Below, in pieces: positions 1 through 12,154 of a stretch of 64,000 bases of DNA. A program made the translations under genes and the position numbers. Origin of the DNA: Brachionus manjavacas (taxonomy: Eukaryota; Rotifera; Eurotatoria; Ploima; Brachionidae); contig JAHQIY010000007.1 of NCBI GenBank assembly GCA_019054805.1, positions 1,989,501 to 2,053,500 of the forward strand. Reading direction: 5' to 3'. The notes below the pieces were generated by a model. It worked only from the letters and a program-made list of their open reading frames with translations. It did no database searches and was not told the origin of the DNA. Every line of letters begins with the position of its first letter. The first letter of the stretch is position 1.

Positions 1-2753
1 TTCGTCAAAATTGATAATTCTTAAAAAAAAAAAAAAATTTTAAATTTTAAGCTAAAATTTTTTTGAATTCGATTTGAATTTAAAGCAAAAAATGAAAAAT
101 TCGTGTCAAAGTTAATAAGAAGAAGAATCAAGAGCAAAATTTTTGTTTTTGTTCGGATGACTGAATTGCAAAATGTGCTTTTTTAAAAATAAAATTCTAA
201 ATTTGTATTGAAAAAAAGAAAAACACTTTTAAAATTAGATAAAGGCAAAATGAATAAAAGCAAAAGATGCATATTTAATTTAAGAATAACTTGAATTCGG
301 CACTTAAATTAATCCTGGAATAAATAGGTTACTTTATTTGAAGATACAAAAAGGTGATTCAGAAATAAAAATTTGTATCCTTGTCGCAACTTTTAGGATT
401 TTAATTTAAATTTATTAATTCCAAAAAAAAAAAATTCTCGAGTTACATAATTGTGACTATTTTTCACTGCAGAACTGGCTTTATATCATCTAGTTTTTAA
501 AAGCTGGAATTAGTTATGCACCATATAACTCATCACAATTGCTTAAGAATTTTATTTCTGCTTTTAGATTTTTGCTTGGTAACTTTTTGGTTTAGAAATT
601 CTTATTTATTTTTCCAAAAAAAACATTTGTACAAATAAGTTCAAAATTCTAAGGAATTAAAAAAATATTTTAAATCAAAAATTTATATTTTAATTTCGAA
701 TAATTTTAAATTGGACTTTTATCACTCATATCGAAAGATAAAATCTATCATTAATTTTTTCTTCACTTGATTTGATCCTAAATATAATCTAGTTTATTGC
801 CAATCTAATAATAATGATATTTTAAGCTACAACAGGATACTTTCGGAGCAAGGCTAGACGTAACCTCGCTATGGTAGCTGTCTGGTTTTACATACAGTAA
901 TAATAAGTTAATATCTAGTAGTTATACAATTAAAAAGTTAATCTATTTTTAAAAAGTTTACAAAAGCTTATAAAAATAAAAAAAATAATTTTTTCAACAA
1001 ATAACTTTTTAAGGCCCAGATATAAAAAAAATTATTTTCAATATTTCATAATGTGATAAAAATAAAGGTACTTGTAACATCAATAAATTTTTTTCCATCA
1101 TCAATTTGTATTTATACTCACAGATAGTTTAAAATAATTATTAAAAAGCTGGGTCTTTAACAAAAGTATCAAGATAACAATATACTAGCTTTTCATGAAT
1201 ACGAAACCAATTATATTTTTTAATTTTAAAATCCATTATTAATATATAATTTTACGTAGGAAACAAAATTTGTTAGACAAATTACAATTAAGATATTAAT
1301 TTGAAGAATAAGTTCGATTAATTTTGGATTTTTTTTAAAATTTGAAACAAATTAAATCAGAGGATTTTTAGATTGATGATGGGGTGTTCATCATTAAATT
1401 TTTTTATATCCATGCATAGAAAGCTTTGATTTTTTGTTTAGTTTAAATTTTGAAATATACTAAAATAATAGACTTTGACTCTAAAAGTCAACCAAGCGTT
1501 TCAAAATTGAGTTAAGATATTCAGAGAATAGTGAATCTAAAAATGACGATGTAAATTTTGTTTTAATATGAGGCAGTTCAATAGTCCAAACCAAATTATT
1601 TTAAGATAAAAATAAAAACGGCAAATAAGTTTGCGGCGATGTTATTTAGATTTAAAATTTGAGAAAAACTTAAGAATCAATGCAAATCTAGTATTCAATA
1701 CAAACAAAAAAGATTTCAATTCACATAATTACAAAATTTTACTTTTGAACATCACTTTCACATCTTGATATTAACGAATGACCTTGACCCTTAGCAGAAT
1801 TCTAAAATTTCTTCAAAGGTTTGACTTTATGGTCAAATATTTTAATACAATTCGATAAAATATTTAAAGAAAATAAAAAAAAACAAGTATATTTATTATA
1901 TAATGTTCTGTTCAAAAATTTATTTTGAAAATCTTAAAAAAATTGAGCAAATAAAATATCTTTATAAAGTGGGTATTGAAGAGGTATATTGCTAAAAGGT
2001 ACGAGTGAAACCAGTCAAATTTATATGTATTTAGAGCTTATTAAATAAGTTAGATTCTAAACAAACATTCGATTTGGAAAATCAAGCTTAATTACTTTTT
2101 TCAAAAGTTTGGTGCTAAAGATTATCATTATTAAACAAGATATTTTTCAAGGATTTTTCAGTTTGCTATGTTCAAAAAAAGTTGTCTTTTTCTAAACTAA
2201 ATTTCTTTAGGTAAATTAATGAACATTAGGCTGTGGATACAATGAAGACCAAGACCCGAAACCTCTTTTATTTTTAAAGACATTTTTTATTCCTAAAAGA
2301 GTACAATAAAGAAAAACATCTTAATTTTTATCCTAATTTAAAAAAAAACAGAAGTTAGAAAAATATTCAAAATTTGTATCGGATGCTACAGCTCTTTCTC
2401 AAGAGACTCAGTTAGAATCTGATTATTTAGATTATTTACATATGAGCTCATTATTTGAATCATAAGTTTTTCATTTTTTCAATTCTATCAATCAATTTGA
2501 ATAGTGTAACTTTAAATAAAATAATTTGTAACGATGTTTATTTTTCAATTAAAATTTTTTAATTAACTTTGAAAAGCGGCATGCCATCAAATTTATTTCA
2601 TATTTCAAAAATTTAGAAAACGAAAAAAAAATTGAAAAACGGAAGGCTTAATAAAATTGAATCTTTATTAAAAATTTTAATTGTCCATTTTAGAATATTA
2701 TTTAAAATAAATAAAGTTAGATTATGTCATTGTGGTGAATATTATTTATTAAA
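1..2753. other. AT-rich stretch without a recognised gene
   Basis: Long A and T runs and stop codons fill all frames, and I see no protein-like reading frame with plausible splice sites. The only structured piece is the LINE-tail remnant near 806-900. It may be intergenic or the intron of a gene outside the window. Confidence 0.6.
806..900 (-). mobile_element. LINE 3' tail remnant
   Basis: Read on the minus strand this segment carries GCTACCATAGCG followed by a short run of TAA-type triplets. The same core followed by TAA repeats is found on the plus strand at 36040-36220 and in the 3' end of the LINE at 14797-15545 (GCTACCATAGGCG on the minus strand). It is therefore probably a severely 5'-truncated LINE insertion with no coding sequence left. 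Confidence 0.45.
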
Positions 2754-3019
2754 TTAAATAAAGAGACATTTTTTAAACAATCTTTGGAATGAATCTTCTT
2801 CGTAATCTTCTTCAGAGTCAGAATTTTCTTTATCGCCGCTTTCTTCACATCTTTTTAATGCTAATGTATCTTGTTCAATTTCCTGAACATCGCTCGCGGG
2901 ATTAATATATAAATCTAGATTATCCCCAAATTCAAAATTACAACATTTTTTTATGTAATTTTCATAAGAAACTCTTGTTTCATGTTTGCTTATCTTTCTC
3001 GATTTTCTTATTCTAATAC
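2754..3019 (-). CDS. Possible terminal exon with acidic tail
   Basis: A minus-strand frame opens after an AG near 3020-3021 and ends at a TAA (2754-2756). It encodes about 88 residues: a basic start (IRKSRKISKHETR), a two-cysteine stretch (IKKCCNFEFGD), then a Ser/Asp/Glu-rich segment (NSDSEEDYEEDSF) and a short basic end. Codon texture is more protein-like than the surroundings, but I found no upstream exon and no homologue. It could be the last exon of a host gene or the acidic tail of a transposon protein, like the acidic tail of the MULE transposase at the right edge. Confidence 0.3.
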
Positions 3020-3320
3020 CTTAAGTTTTTTTTAGTATTTTTCAAAGTTATTTTATTTAATCAGAAATACATTGAAATATATGTTATCGTAAGTTTCTTT
3101 AATTATTTAATCTTCTTGATATTTAAAAATAAGAAACCGGTGAATGCTCAATCGAGTAAATTAAAAAAAAAACCTAATGCCTTACAATAATCTTGATAAA
3201 TCTCACGAAAAATAAGTCAATATTTGTACAATCTATAAATTTTTAATCAAAATGTTAAGTTGTCTACACTGACGCTCAAAAGCGTTTAACCATATTAACT
3301 GTTAGGCTTTGGAAGACTTT

Positions 3321-3329
3321 GCCTTCACC
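3321..3329. repeat. Left 9-bp target site duplication of element A
   Basis: GCCTTCACC, identical to 4226-4234. Beyond it, at 3302-3320, lies the old end of the interrupted coding exon, with its TAA stop at 3302-3304 on the minus strand. Confidence 0.7.
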
Positions 3330-4225
3330 GGTTGCAACTGTTTTCGACAAGTTAATTTCGACAGATATAAATTCGTCATGAATAACTGAATAAAAACTCG
3401 ACTTGTCTGAATTCGACATAATTTGCGAGGAACGAGCGTAGTTAAGCAGATGTGTACGCGAATAAAAATCCAATACTGGACTATGTTTAAAAAAATTCTT
3501 GACGTATAACGTCAATAGAGTATACACATTAATTGATAAATTACATGTTATTTTTTACTTTTTCGAAACTAATAAATAAAAATAAACATGCAAATAAAAC
3601 ATAACATTAAAGTTGAAAGTTAACGCCTCGTTACTCGCAATTGTAAAGCCGTGCTTCCCTATCTTTAATTTAGACAACTTATTTCATACTCGACATGTAG
3701 TTTTTCGACATATAGTATTAGACATAAAAAAATAAAATTTAATTTTGAATTTGTTTAAAGCTTAAAATCTCATCCACATTTGCTTAGCTTTATTGGTAGT
3801 CTTAAGTTATAGCTATCAAATACAGAAAATGAATTCATAAAGTTGTGTTCTGGCCGTACTAACAGACATAAGCAATGTTATATCTATTATTATTATTATT
3901 ATTATTATATGGAAGAGCAATTAAATAAAGCTATTTCTGATTTTACTTTTGATAAAACTTTATCTTTTCTTAAAAAATTATCTCACTTGATAGAATTTAA
4001 TGGATAAATGAATTAATTATAATTCTTTTATTTATATTTTTGTATTTTTTCTAATTAATAAATTTTTGAATTTTCTGTCTAAATAATGCATGTCGAAATT
4101 TTAGATACCTGTCCAAATTATAAATTATAGATGTCGTAATAATTGTTGTCCAAAATTAACTTGTTCAAAAAATACCTGTCGAATTTTTTATGCCTAATTT
4201 ATTCTTGTCGAAAACAGACAAATTC
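3330..4225. mobile_element. MULE-like non-autonomous element A (0.9 kb)
   Basis: The segment is flanked by identical 9-bp copies of GCCTTCACC (3321-3329 and 4226-4234), as made by Mutator-like transposases. Its ends share an inverted CTGTTTTCGACAAG core a few bases inside each border. The left part repeats TTTCGACA (about 3344, 3358, 3413, 3690, 3705) and the right part repeats the complement TGTCGAAA and variants with C or T for the G (about 4091, 4110, 4132, 4147, 4177, 4206). There is no transposase frame, so it is a deletion derivative or MITE. It lies in the last exon of the HELTH-motif gene to its right. Confidence 0.65.
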
Positions 4226-5205
4226 GCCTTCACCATTTCAAAGAAATTTAGAAAAAATTTTACTTTTTCTAAATTAACCTTAAGTACTGTAAATATAAAC
4301 AATGAATCATTATTAAAATTTACGATATCATATGCAAAAATCACATGATGAATTTTAGAACATAAAAACTAAACACAAAAAAAATAATCAATAACTTTTT
4401 TTTCTAAAAACACTGAATTGTTTTTTTAAATTTTATAAGTAGATAATTTTATCTTTTACCTAACTACTGTCTCTGCAAAAAAGCTCGGTTAGTATTTTAG
4501 CAAAAATAAAAACTAAAGACTATTCTATTCAGAAACTATATTTTGTTGATTCAATTTTCTAAATTTAAAGAAATAATTTTTGTGTTTTTAGTAAAAAAAA
4601 TTTGTGTTTTTTCATTGTTGTTCGGTTTTCTGGTTTAAAATTCAAAGCTTCTATTCAAATAGAATTTTAAAAATCATTTTACCATAATGCTCCGAATTTG
4701 GTGTCCATTCTGACTTTGGACGAGTAAGAATTTCAATCTCACCATCAAACAATTTTCTTTCCAGGAACAAACCTGAATCGCCTAATTTAGGTGGTGATGA
4801 TTCATAACCAGCCCATCTAAACAAGAGATGCGTCAGCTCATGAATTATTGTGACTGCTAAAAAAAATGTTATAATTTCAATTTCTCTAGTATTTTCTGGT
4901 TCATTTGATTTTAAATGTTCAAGTCTATTTTTGAAAATTTCGTTTAAAAATATAGTTTTTGTTTTCGAATTATTATAAACCCAGGCCAAAATGTATTTTT
5001 TTCTATCTTTTGGTTGAGACATATATTTTATTTTAATATGTTTCATTCTATTTGGCCAATCTTTTGAATCAATTGAAAACATTTGAAAAGTGGCTTTTGC
5101 AAGATTGGTTTGTAAAATTTTATTTGCGATCTTAACAGCCAAATTCAATCCAGGTTCGTGAAAAGAATCCTCATCAAATTTTAATGGAGTTAAAAAAACT
5201 TGTCT
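4226..5205 (-). pseudogene. HELTH-motif metalloprotease-like gene, 3' exons; last exon interrupted
   Basis: Exon 4683-5205 encodes 174 residues and starts after an AG at 5206-5207 in phase 0 (RQVFLTPLKFDEDSF...). It contains IIHELTHLLFRWAG, a zincin-type HExxH signature, followed by a conserved-looking KLGDSGLFLERKLF segment. It ends in phase 1 at a GTAAAATG donor; the next exon opens after ATATTTACAG in the matching phase at about 4292 and runs into the 9-bp duplication at 4226-4234. Without element A the exon would end 5 codons after the insertion point; with it, translation continues into the element and stops at 4165-4167. The real substrate is unknown, and the HExxH may be relic or active. 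No upstream exon was identified, so the 5' end is missing. Typed as broken gene because of the insertion, though only the extreme C-terminus is altered. Confidence 0.6.
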
Positions 5206-6926
5206 CTTTAATTAAAAATTATTAATAAAAAATATTTTTTTTTAATAATTTAAAAACATTTTGATTTTTTTTATTTAATTTTTTTTCAAATTCTTTTTCT
5301 TTATTTTATTTTATTCAAGACTTTTTTTAATTCGAAGACAAATTTAAGCCATACACTTATTTGTTAAATTTTACTAAGAACCATTTTTTTATTTCTGTAA
5401 ATATTAAAAAAAAAACATTCGGATTTTTTTATTGAAGATTGATTAATTGCTTTTTGATCAAGAGATCGATTTTGAATAATGCATCATTTAAGATATCAGT
5501 TAACAATAATATAAATTTGATCATTATTGACTTTTGAATAAAAAAATATAAAAAATTTGATGTAAATTTATCTTTTAATTTTTTTTTCAAAACTTTCGAG
5601 TTGAAGTGGGTACTTGACATTACCCTCTAAAATATAAAATATAAACCCATGAGTTAAAAAAAAAATTCTGTATTATTCTGGGGATGTATTAAAAAATAAA
5701 ATTACATGTAATTAATTGCTTTAAAAAAATTTTAAATAACTAAAATTTAAAATAGTTAATTTTACTTAAAAAATGGCTGTTAACTAATAATCCAAAGATT
5801 TTCTCATTTAAATCCCATGGAGTAGTTTACAAGTTTTTACGATTTAAAAGAAAAATGAAAAATTTTAAAAGTAAAATTACTGGCTTGACTAAAAAGATAC
5901 TTTAAATAACTTTTTTTTTTAATTTTGCACAAGTTAACTAAACGATAAATTCTTTTTCTAACTGAACAAAATTGGATAATATTGTCCAAATTGTCCAATT
6001 TTGTTCAAACGTTAAGCTCTGCAAAAACTCTGAAATTTATTCCAAATTTTTATCAAATGCTTTTTGTATGCATTTTACAGAAATATGCAGAGTTTTTGCA
6101 GAGCTTAACATTAGTACAATTTTGAACAGTTCGCAACTCCGTTTATGAAAAATTTAAAAAAATATAAATTTTTGTACTAAAATTGTATCCAAAATTAATG
6201 ATAAAAATATATCAAAAAAATTGAAATAAAATGCAACATGATTTCAATTTAATTGCTTAATTTGAGTTGAATAATACAGCGACAATTATTATGAAATTAA
6301 CAAAGAGATTAAAGTTGACTCATTGATTTTGTCAAAAAATGTTTGGTTTTGTAACGAATTTAATATTTTTTTTAAATATAACTTTCTTAAATTTTTTTTA
6401 TTTTAGGATTTGAGGACTTGAACATGATTCTTCTTAAAAAATATGGTTTTAAGCAGTATTAAATTATAAACACTGAAGCAATTAATATTAACACTTTAAA
6501 ACCGGCGAGTCGAATTGAGACTATTAAAGGTTTTACACTTCATTATTAATTGAACTGAAAAAGATACTAAAAATTTTTTTTCTCTTCAATTTTCAAAAAT
6601 AATTAATAATTAAATGAGTAATTAAATATTAATAATTAATGATGAAACTTTATTTTTTTAAATTATCTTAATTGCCTTTAAAAAAAAATTATACTTAATA
6701 GTCCGGTCGGTAAATTTGACCTGTCTCATTAGTTTATTAATGTGATTAAGTTGAAAAAAAAATTAAAAAAAATTTCAATGTTAATTATTAATAAAATTTA
6801 ATAAAATATGTTAATAAAATTTGGCCTAAAATATATTTAAAAAAATTAAGAACATTCTACTATTTTTGACCAAACAATCAATAAAATAGTTGTCGGATCA
6901 AATTTATTATTTTATTTATTATTATA
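5206..6926. other. AT-rich spacer with nested palindromes
   Basis: No gene is recognised. The stretch holds a perfect 22-bp inverted repeat (6011-6032 with 6088-6109, core AGCTCTGCAAAAACTCTG) and a 13-bp palindrome around 5964-6006. A short minus-strand frame near 5560-5625 looks slightly protein-like but has no donor in the right phase for the HELTH gene. Part of it should contain the missing upstream exons of that gene or the last exons of the SMYD gene. Confidence 0.5.
6011..6109. repeat. 22-bp perfect inverted repeat, 55-nt loop
   Basis: Left arm 6011-6032 and right arm 6088-6109 are exact reverse complements (GTTAAGCTCTGCAAAAACTC...). A looser copy of the same TCTGCAAAAA theme occurs at 35790-35885. 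It looks like a tiny foldback element; no target duplication was identified. Confidence 0.7.
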
Positions 6927-6960
6927 AGCTCGGTACAGTTAACAAATAAATAAATAATAA
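6927..6960 (+). mobile_element. LINE 3' terminal tag
   Basis: AGCTCGGTACAG followed by AACAAATAAATAAATAA matches the terminus of the LINE copies ending at 31150 (+), 45420 (-) and 16505 (-). Only the tag remains. It sits about 30 bases beyond the last recognisable SMYD codons, so it may have helped truncate that gene. Confidence 0.45.
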
Positions 6961-6991
6961 TTTTCAATTATAGATTAACAAAAAAAATTAC

Positions 6992-8441
6992 TTGTTCGTT
7001 TTTAATTCCAGAGCATCGGAAACAATTACACTCAAAGTAAAAATATTTTTTTAAGAAGCTTTTCCGTTCAGAATCGCTTAGATTTAAATCACAAAAAGAA
7101 ATTGTCGGTTCTTCGTTATTCAATATGGACTTTTCTGCTTTCACGTACAGCTTGCTGCCATTGAAAAAAGCTATTGAATTTGGCTCACAAGAATGTTTCA
7201 ATTTTTTTGATGGTTTTAAATAAATACCCATTCCGATCGCAATATTTTGATCTTTAATTTCGAATTGATGCAGAACCATTTTCCCAAAATTAGATATGAT
7301 CTCATTTGAAGTAAATTCTGATACAAATCGACTTCCCATTATTAATTCTATTGAATTAATAAACAAAGTCATTTTGTCTATTCTTTCTTTGTCATTCTTT
7401 AGTTTATCAAACTCTTTCGATGTCATAAGTTAAATTTTACCAAAATATTTTCTTAAATTAACTAAATTTTAAATTTACCATCTGTTAAATTATTGAATTG
7501 ATCAATTTCCTCTCCAATGGCAGAATAATCCTTTTAAATTCAAAAAGTTTACAATATTTTCAAAATTCACTAAAATTTAATTAGAATTTACAAGTTTGAT
7601 TTTAATTAATATCCTTAGAAAAAGAATTATTGATGCATTCTGCAAGCATTCATTTTGGTATTGGTGTCCTGATAGATCAGAAAATGGTTTACATTCGAAC
7701 TTGTGAATTGAGTCATATTTTTCACAATTGCGGTTGCAGTAAAACATCAGATGACAATTTGGACACTCAAATAGCTTGCGACGTCTTGATAAAAAAGGTG
7801 GTTAACATAGGAATTTATAAAAAGATAACGGAGAAAATGGATCACTGATCAGAAGACCCAGCGAAAGGCAGAATGCATAGTAATAAAATTGAACTCGATT
7901 ATTTATCTTATTAAATTTAAAAATGAAATTCAATCATTAAATTGGTTAAAAAGGTTCATCATCGTATTTCAAATTGTATTTTAAATTTTTTATCTTTAAT
8001 TTTAATTTAGCAAGTAAGGAAACATTTTTGTTCAATTTATAACGCGAAAAAAATTCCCAAATTCTATTCTCTGATTTTGAAGATTTTCTTTTAATTTTAA
8101 AAAAAAAAATGCAAAAAAAATTAATTTTTGAATTATCACATAAGATTTTGCCTGCCAAATAGACTACCATTTTTTCGGTCTTCGTGCATGCGTCAATTTT
8201 TGGGAGTTTTTAAATTTCTTCTAATCAATTCATTCAAAATCTAAATAATTTATTGTCAATTTAAGAAATGAAAAAATTTTAAATAATAAGACTAATTCAA
8301 CTTACTGGAATAGAATAATCAAATTTGAATTCTTACTTACTTTATAAAGCAAAAATCACAGTATCTTCCTTTATTTTCATAATTTAGACTTGTACAAAAC
8401 GGTTCTGATTCAAAAATTATTTCGCCTTTATCGTAAATCAT
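6992..8441 (-). CDS. SMYD-type protein (MYND finger inside split SET domain), partial
   Basis: Four exons join in phase: 8341-8441 (ATG at 8441; GTAAGT donor), 7592-7784, 7479-7530 and 6992-7413, together 256 codons. Order of parts: SET N-terminal piece (KGEIIFESEPFCTS); MYND zinc finger with CDFC, then CPNCHLMFYCNRNC and HKFEC; linker; SET core (IAIGMGIYLKPSKKLKHSC) and ISFCDL; post-SET cysteines CNCFRC. SMYD proteins are lysine methyltransferases using S-adenosylmethionine, acting on histones or cytosolic proteins. Odd points: the usual NHSCxPN reads KHSCEPN, losing an Asn that contacts the cofactor in the family, and ISY reads ISF. The C-terminal helical region was not found; without splicing at 6992 the frame stops seven codons later. 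The start could lie in a further 5' exon, since a normal SET domain begins a few residues earlier. Confidence 0.75.
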
Positions 8442-10041
8442 TTTTAATATCTAATATAGATTTATTTTAAAAAAGATTGAAAAAAATGGCAAAAATTCTA
8501 ATGAAAACCGAAATAGAAATAAAAGAGTATTTTGCAGCAATATAAAACATTAATTGAATAATCTGTATAACTTTTTAAAAATTTTCTATAAAATTTTCAA
8601 AAATTAAAGCTTTTTCTGGCAAACTGAATTTTTTATCAATCAGCTTTCAAAATTAAGCGTAATATTTCAAAAGCGCAATTTAATTTCATCGCAGAATCTT
8701 CAGTTTGTTTAAAGTTTCATATCTTTATTTTAAAACCTAAGAAAAAGGATTATAATATCTAAAAATGCAATGAATTTTGATTGCGTATCAAAAATATTAT
8801 GACCATTTTTGAAGTCTGAAATTTGATTGAAAATTTTAATTTACCAAAAATATCTTTTTATCATGACTAAAAATAGGAAATTTTTTAGAAAATTAAGGTT
8901 TTACAAATTAAGAGATATATCATGTCTTATTTTATGAACGCATTATGTCTCTTAAGATTTTCATTCAATTTTTTTCGAAAATTTCCAACTTTAATTTTTG
9001 AATTTTTTTACTAATGCCTATTTTAGACTTTTATTTTTAACTTTTATTTTTATTAATAATTTTTAATCTTAAAGAATATTGACTTAATAATTTTTAAGTA
9101 TTTGAATTTTTTTTTGATGAAAATGACCTTATCTCCAAAAAAAAAAATTTGTAAGAAAAAAATGGTGAGTAAACATTTTAAATTTTCTATTAAAAACTTT
9201 ATTTTTTTAAAATCTATTTATTTATTACTTTTATATTTATGGTATTATTGGTATTGTAAAACTTAAAACAGAACTTACGAAACAAAAAAGACAAATTGTT
9301 ATGCCTTTAGTTCTAATGGTGAAAATTTTTTTATGTTTGTGTAAAAAATTAAACAATTTTTGTCAGGGCGTAGCCATCTTCTTTAATATCACAACTTTTG
9401 ATATAAGATTCTGATTAAATTTTTATTGAATAAAAAGATTGTAAATTTATTAAGTTATCTCAATAAGATATTGAGTTGAAAATATACAAAAATAATTTTA
9501 TTATTTATAATTGTTTATATTTTTTAATTTTTATCTATTTTTCTAGAATTGTTTTTAATATTTTTTCTAATTAATTTAAAAAACAAGACGAGAAGACTTA
9601 AAAATAAAGTTTGTATTTCATATATATGGTATATCATGTATAGTATATTTTAACTAATAGTTGTTGCTCACAATAAAGACAAATTTTTGAAACAAAATTT
9701 AATTTCTTTTAGGCAACTGTTTTAGAATATATATTTTTAAATATTATCTGAAAATCTTGATTTTTTTTCATTAAAAATATTTTAAATCCATTGAATTTCA
9801 TTCAATTCTTTGAAAAGATGTTTATCTAAATTTCTTAAAGAAGCATCTAATTTTCAATATTTCTTTATCATTAGTTCTGTTCTTCAAAGATAAATTTTAT
9901 TTGTGAATTCGCCCTAAAAATTTGTCGAATTTTAGCTCCCATATATCCTTAATTGGCCTTGTAATAGCCTTGTATTTTCTTTAGTTTAGAAATAGTAGAT
10001 ATTTGTAAATGTTTTAGTAAATATTTTTGTTCCACATTTTG
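8442..10041. other. Non-coding AT-rich spacer
   Basis: No gene, RNA or clear repeat seen. It ends at the gypsy insertion, whose 6-bp flanking repeat ATTTTG begins at 10036. The 5' region of the SMYD gene should lie in the first part. Confidence 0.6.
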
Positions 10042-10247
10042 TGAAATATCCAAAGATTAAGCTTGTTTTAAAATCTTTTATTAAATAGCACGCCCCTCTA
10101 TAAAGTAAAAGAACTAGTATTTATATTAAGTTTAAGTTGGCTCAGCCAAGAAGCCTCAAACCTTATCCAGGGTTATCTTAGAAAGTTCTGGAATGTTCAA
10201 AATCTATTAGCCAAAATAAACTCAACATTTATACCAAGGATACTACA
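10042..10247 (-). repeat. 3' LTR of gypsy element
   Basis: 206-bp copy downstream of pol in the minus orientation. Two differences from the other LTR are visible (A/G near 10114 and G/A near 10183). Preceded inside the element by a purine-rich tract (AAAAGCCGCGAAGA on the minus strand), a polypurine-tract candidate. Confidence 0.9.
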
Positions 10248-10337
10248 TCTTCGCGGCTTTTAAAAAAAAACTAAAAGGAGCAATTCTTAAGAAAAAATAA
10301 AAGATGCCAAAAATTTTTTAAATAAAAGTCTGCTATT

Positions 10338-12154
10338 TTAATAGGTTTTCAATCTTGGGTTAATTTGGATATGTTGAGTCTCTGTCTTCGCTCTTGTTGA
10401 CCGTCTCAGTCCAATTCCAACATCATCATCGGCACTTGTGTCTTCCCTGTCTATAATTCCTGGCTCTTTGTCGTGCTCAGTCTCATTTCCATTCACCACG
10501 CTAGTTTCATCATCTATCCTCTGTTCTTCCACTCTTCGAAACATTGAAGAATTTCGAGTTTCGGACTCGTTGGTGGCAGTTGATCTGGCTGTAACCATTG
10601 AGCCATTCGTCTCGGTCACTCTATATGGTATGGTTTCTCTCACAGTATCCAGCTTGTTTGTTAGAATCTTTGGCTTATGATAGTAAACAAGATCACCAAT
10701 TCCATAGTTTCTTTCTGAAGTTTTCAATTTCTTGTCTCCATATCCATCTTCCCTTTTGCCATTTGATCGTTGATCTTTGCCAAACAGTCTAAGTTATTTT
10801 TTGTAAAAAATCTATCATTGCAAAGGGATACAAGCCTAGAAGTGTAATTAATTTTAAAAAGTAATTTTGCAGGAGGAATACCAGTAGTTCTGTGAGGCGA
10901 GGCACGATAAGCACCAAGAAAAAAATTCAATTCCTTTCGCCAAGAGTCACCGGAAGCAGCTGAATTTTTCATAACTTTTTTCAAATTTCGATTAAAACAT
11001 TCAACTTCACCGTTTGCCCTTGGCCAATACGGGGTAATAAGCCGGTGTTTGATGCCGAAGAACTTACACATGCTTACAAACTCAGCGCTGTTGAATGGAG
11101 GTCCATTATCTGTGCAAATCTCCTTCGGAATGCCTATCAACGACCAATTTCTATGACAAACCGGGATTACGGTGGTACAAGCTTTTGAATTCACCTCATC
11201 AATCAGTGGAAATCTTGAGTATCCATCGTATTTTACAAGATGATCGGTACCAGATGGCGTTGGACCAAAGAAGTCAATAAAAAGATACTCCCATGGACCG
11301 TCGGGTATGACGGACATTTTCAACGGTTCAATTGTATCTTTTGGAAAATTTATTACACAAACTTTGCATTGACTCAACCTAAGTTCAACTCTAGAATTCA
11401 TTTTTGGAAACCAAGCCATTGTCCTAAGCAGTTCTTTTGTCTTGGTAAGACCTTGATGTTCCTCATGAGCAATGTCAATTATCTTGTCCTGCAAAGACCC
11501 TGGAATAATCACCAACCTATTTCTCATAATAACTCCATCTTTTGCTATTGAAAGCTCATGAAAACAAGAATCATACATCTGCGACTTCCGCTTCATCAAG
11601 TTCATTTTTGCACCCCTGATTCGATTTTTGAGTTCTTGTAAAATTATATCCTCATTCGTTGCTTTGATTAGATCATCTCTGGAAATTGAAATAGGAAAAT
11701 TGACTGCGAATAAGTAGTTAATGTAAAATTCACTACTTTTCTCTTCTTTAACATCCGGTAATGGATGTCTTGAAAGATAATCAGCTGGATTCCCAATTCC
11801 TGGTCTGTGTCTAATTTCAAAATCATATTCAAGAATTCTAATAGACCAGCGTTCGATCCGTTTGGGTGCTTTACTTGAGCGTTTAAACAAATACTCCAGC
11901 GCTTTATTATCAGTCACAATTACGAATTTCGGACCATACACATAGAGATGAAATTTCTCACAGCCCCACACAATTGCCAGGCACTCTTTCTCAATTTGAG
12001 AGTATCGGCGTTCCACTTCACTCAAACTTCGACTTGACATACTAACGATCTTCCTTTGATTATTGTGAACTTGAGCTAAGATAGCGCCAAGGCCGATTGG
12101 ACTTGCATCTACAATCAACCGTGTCCCAGTTTGGGTTGAAATAAGAAAGTGCAT
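10338..12154 (-). CDS. pol: RNase H and integrase region of gypsy pol
   Basis: The 476-codon frame (10724-12154) begins with RNase H (LIVDASPIGLGAILAQ, then RSLSEVERRYSQIEKECLAIVW and VTDNKALEYLF). It continues with the integrase zinc-binding HHCC module (HEEHQGLTKTKELL ... SQCKVC) and the catalytic core: FIDFFGPTPSG, TDNGPPFNSAEF and WPRANGEVECFNR, the three acidic positions. The overlapping frame 10338-10727 carries the C-terminal chromatin/DNA-binding part (YGIGDLVYYHKP) and a charged tail (GLRRSTRAKTETQH), so one more indel separates the last 130 residues. Confidence 0.85.

Noticed and set aside
7630..7848. Plus-strand open frame of 72 codons
   Set aside because: It is the antisense shadow of the SMYD MYND exon.
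7946..8170. Minus-strand open frame of 74 codons
   Set aside because: It lies inside the first SMYD intron; exon 1 (phase 2) joins the MYND exon in phase without it.
10438..11551. Several plus-strand frames across the gypsy element
   Set aside because: Shadows of pol on the minus strand.
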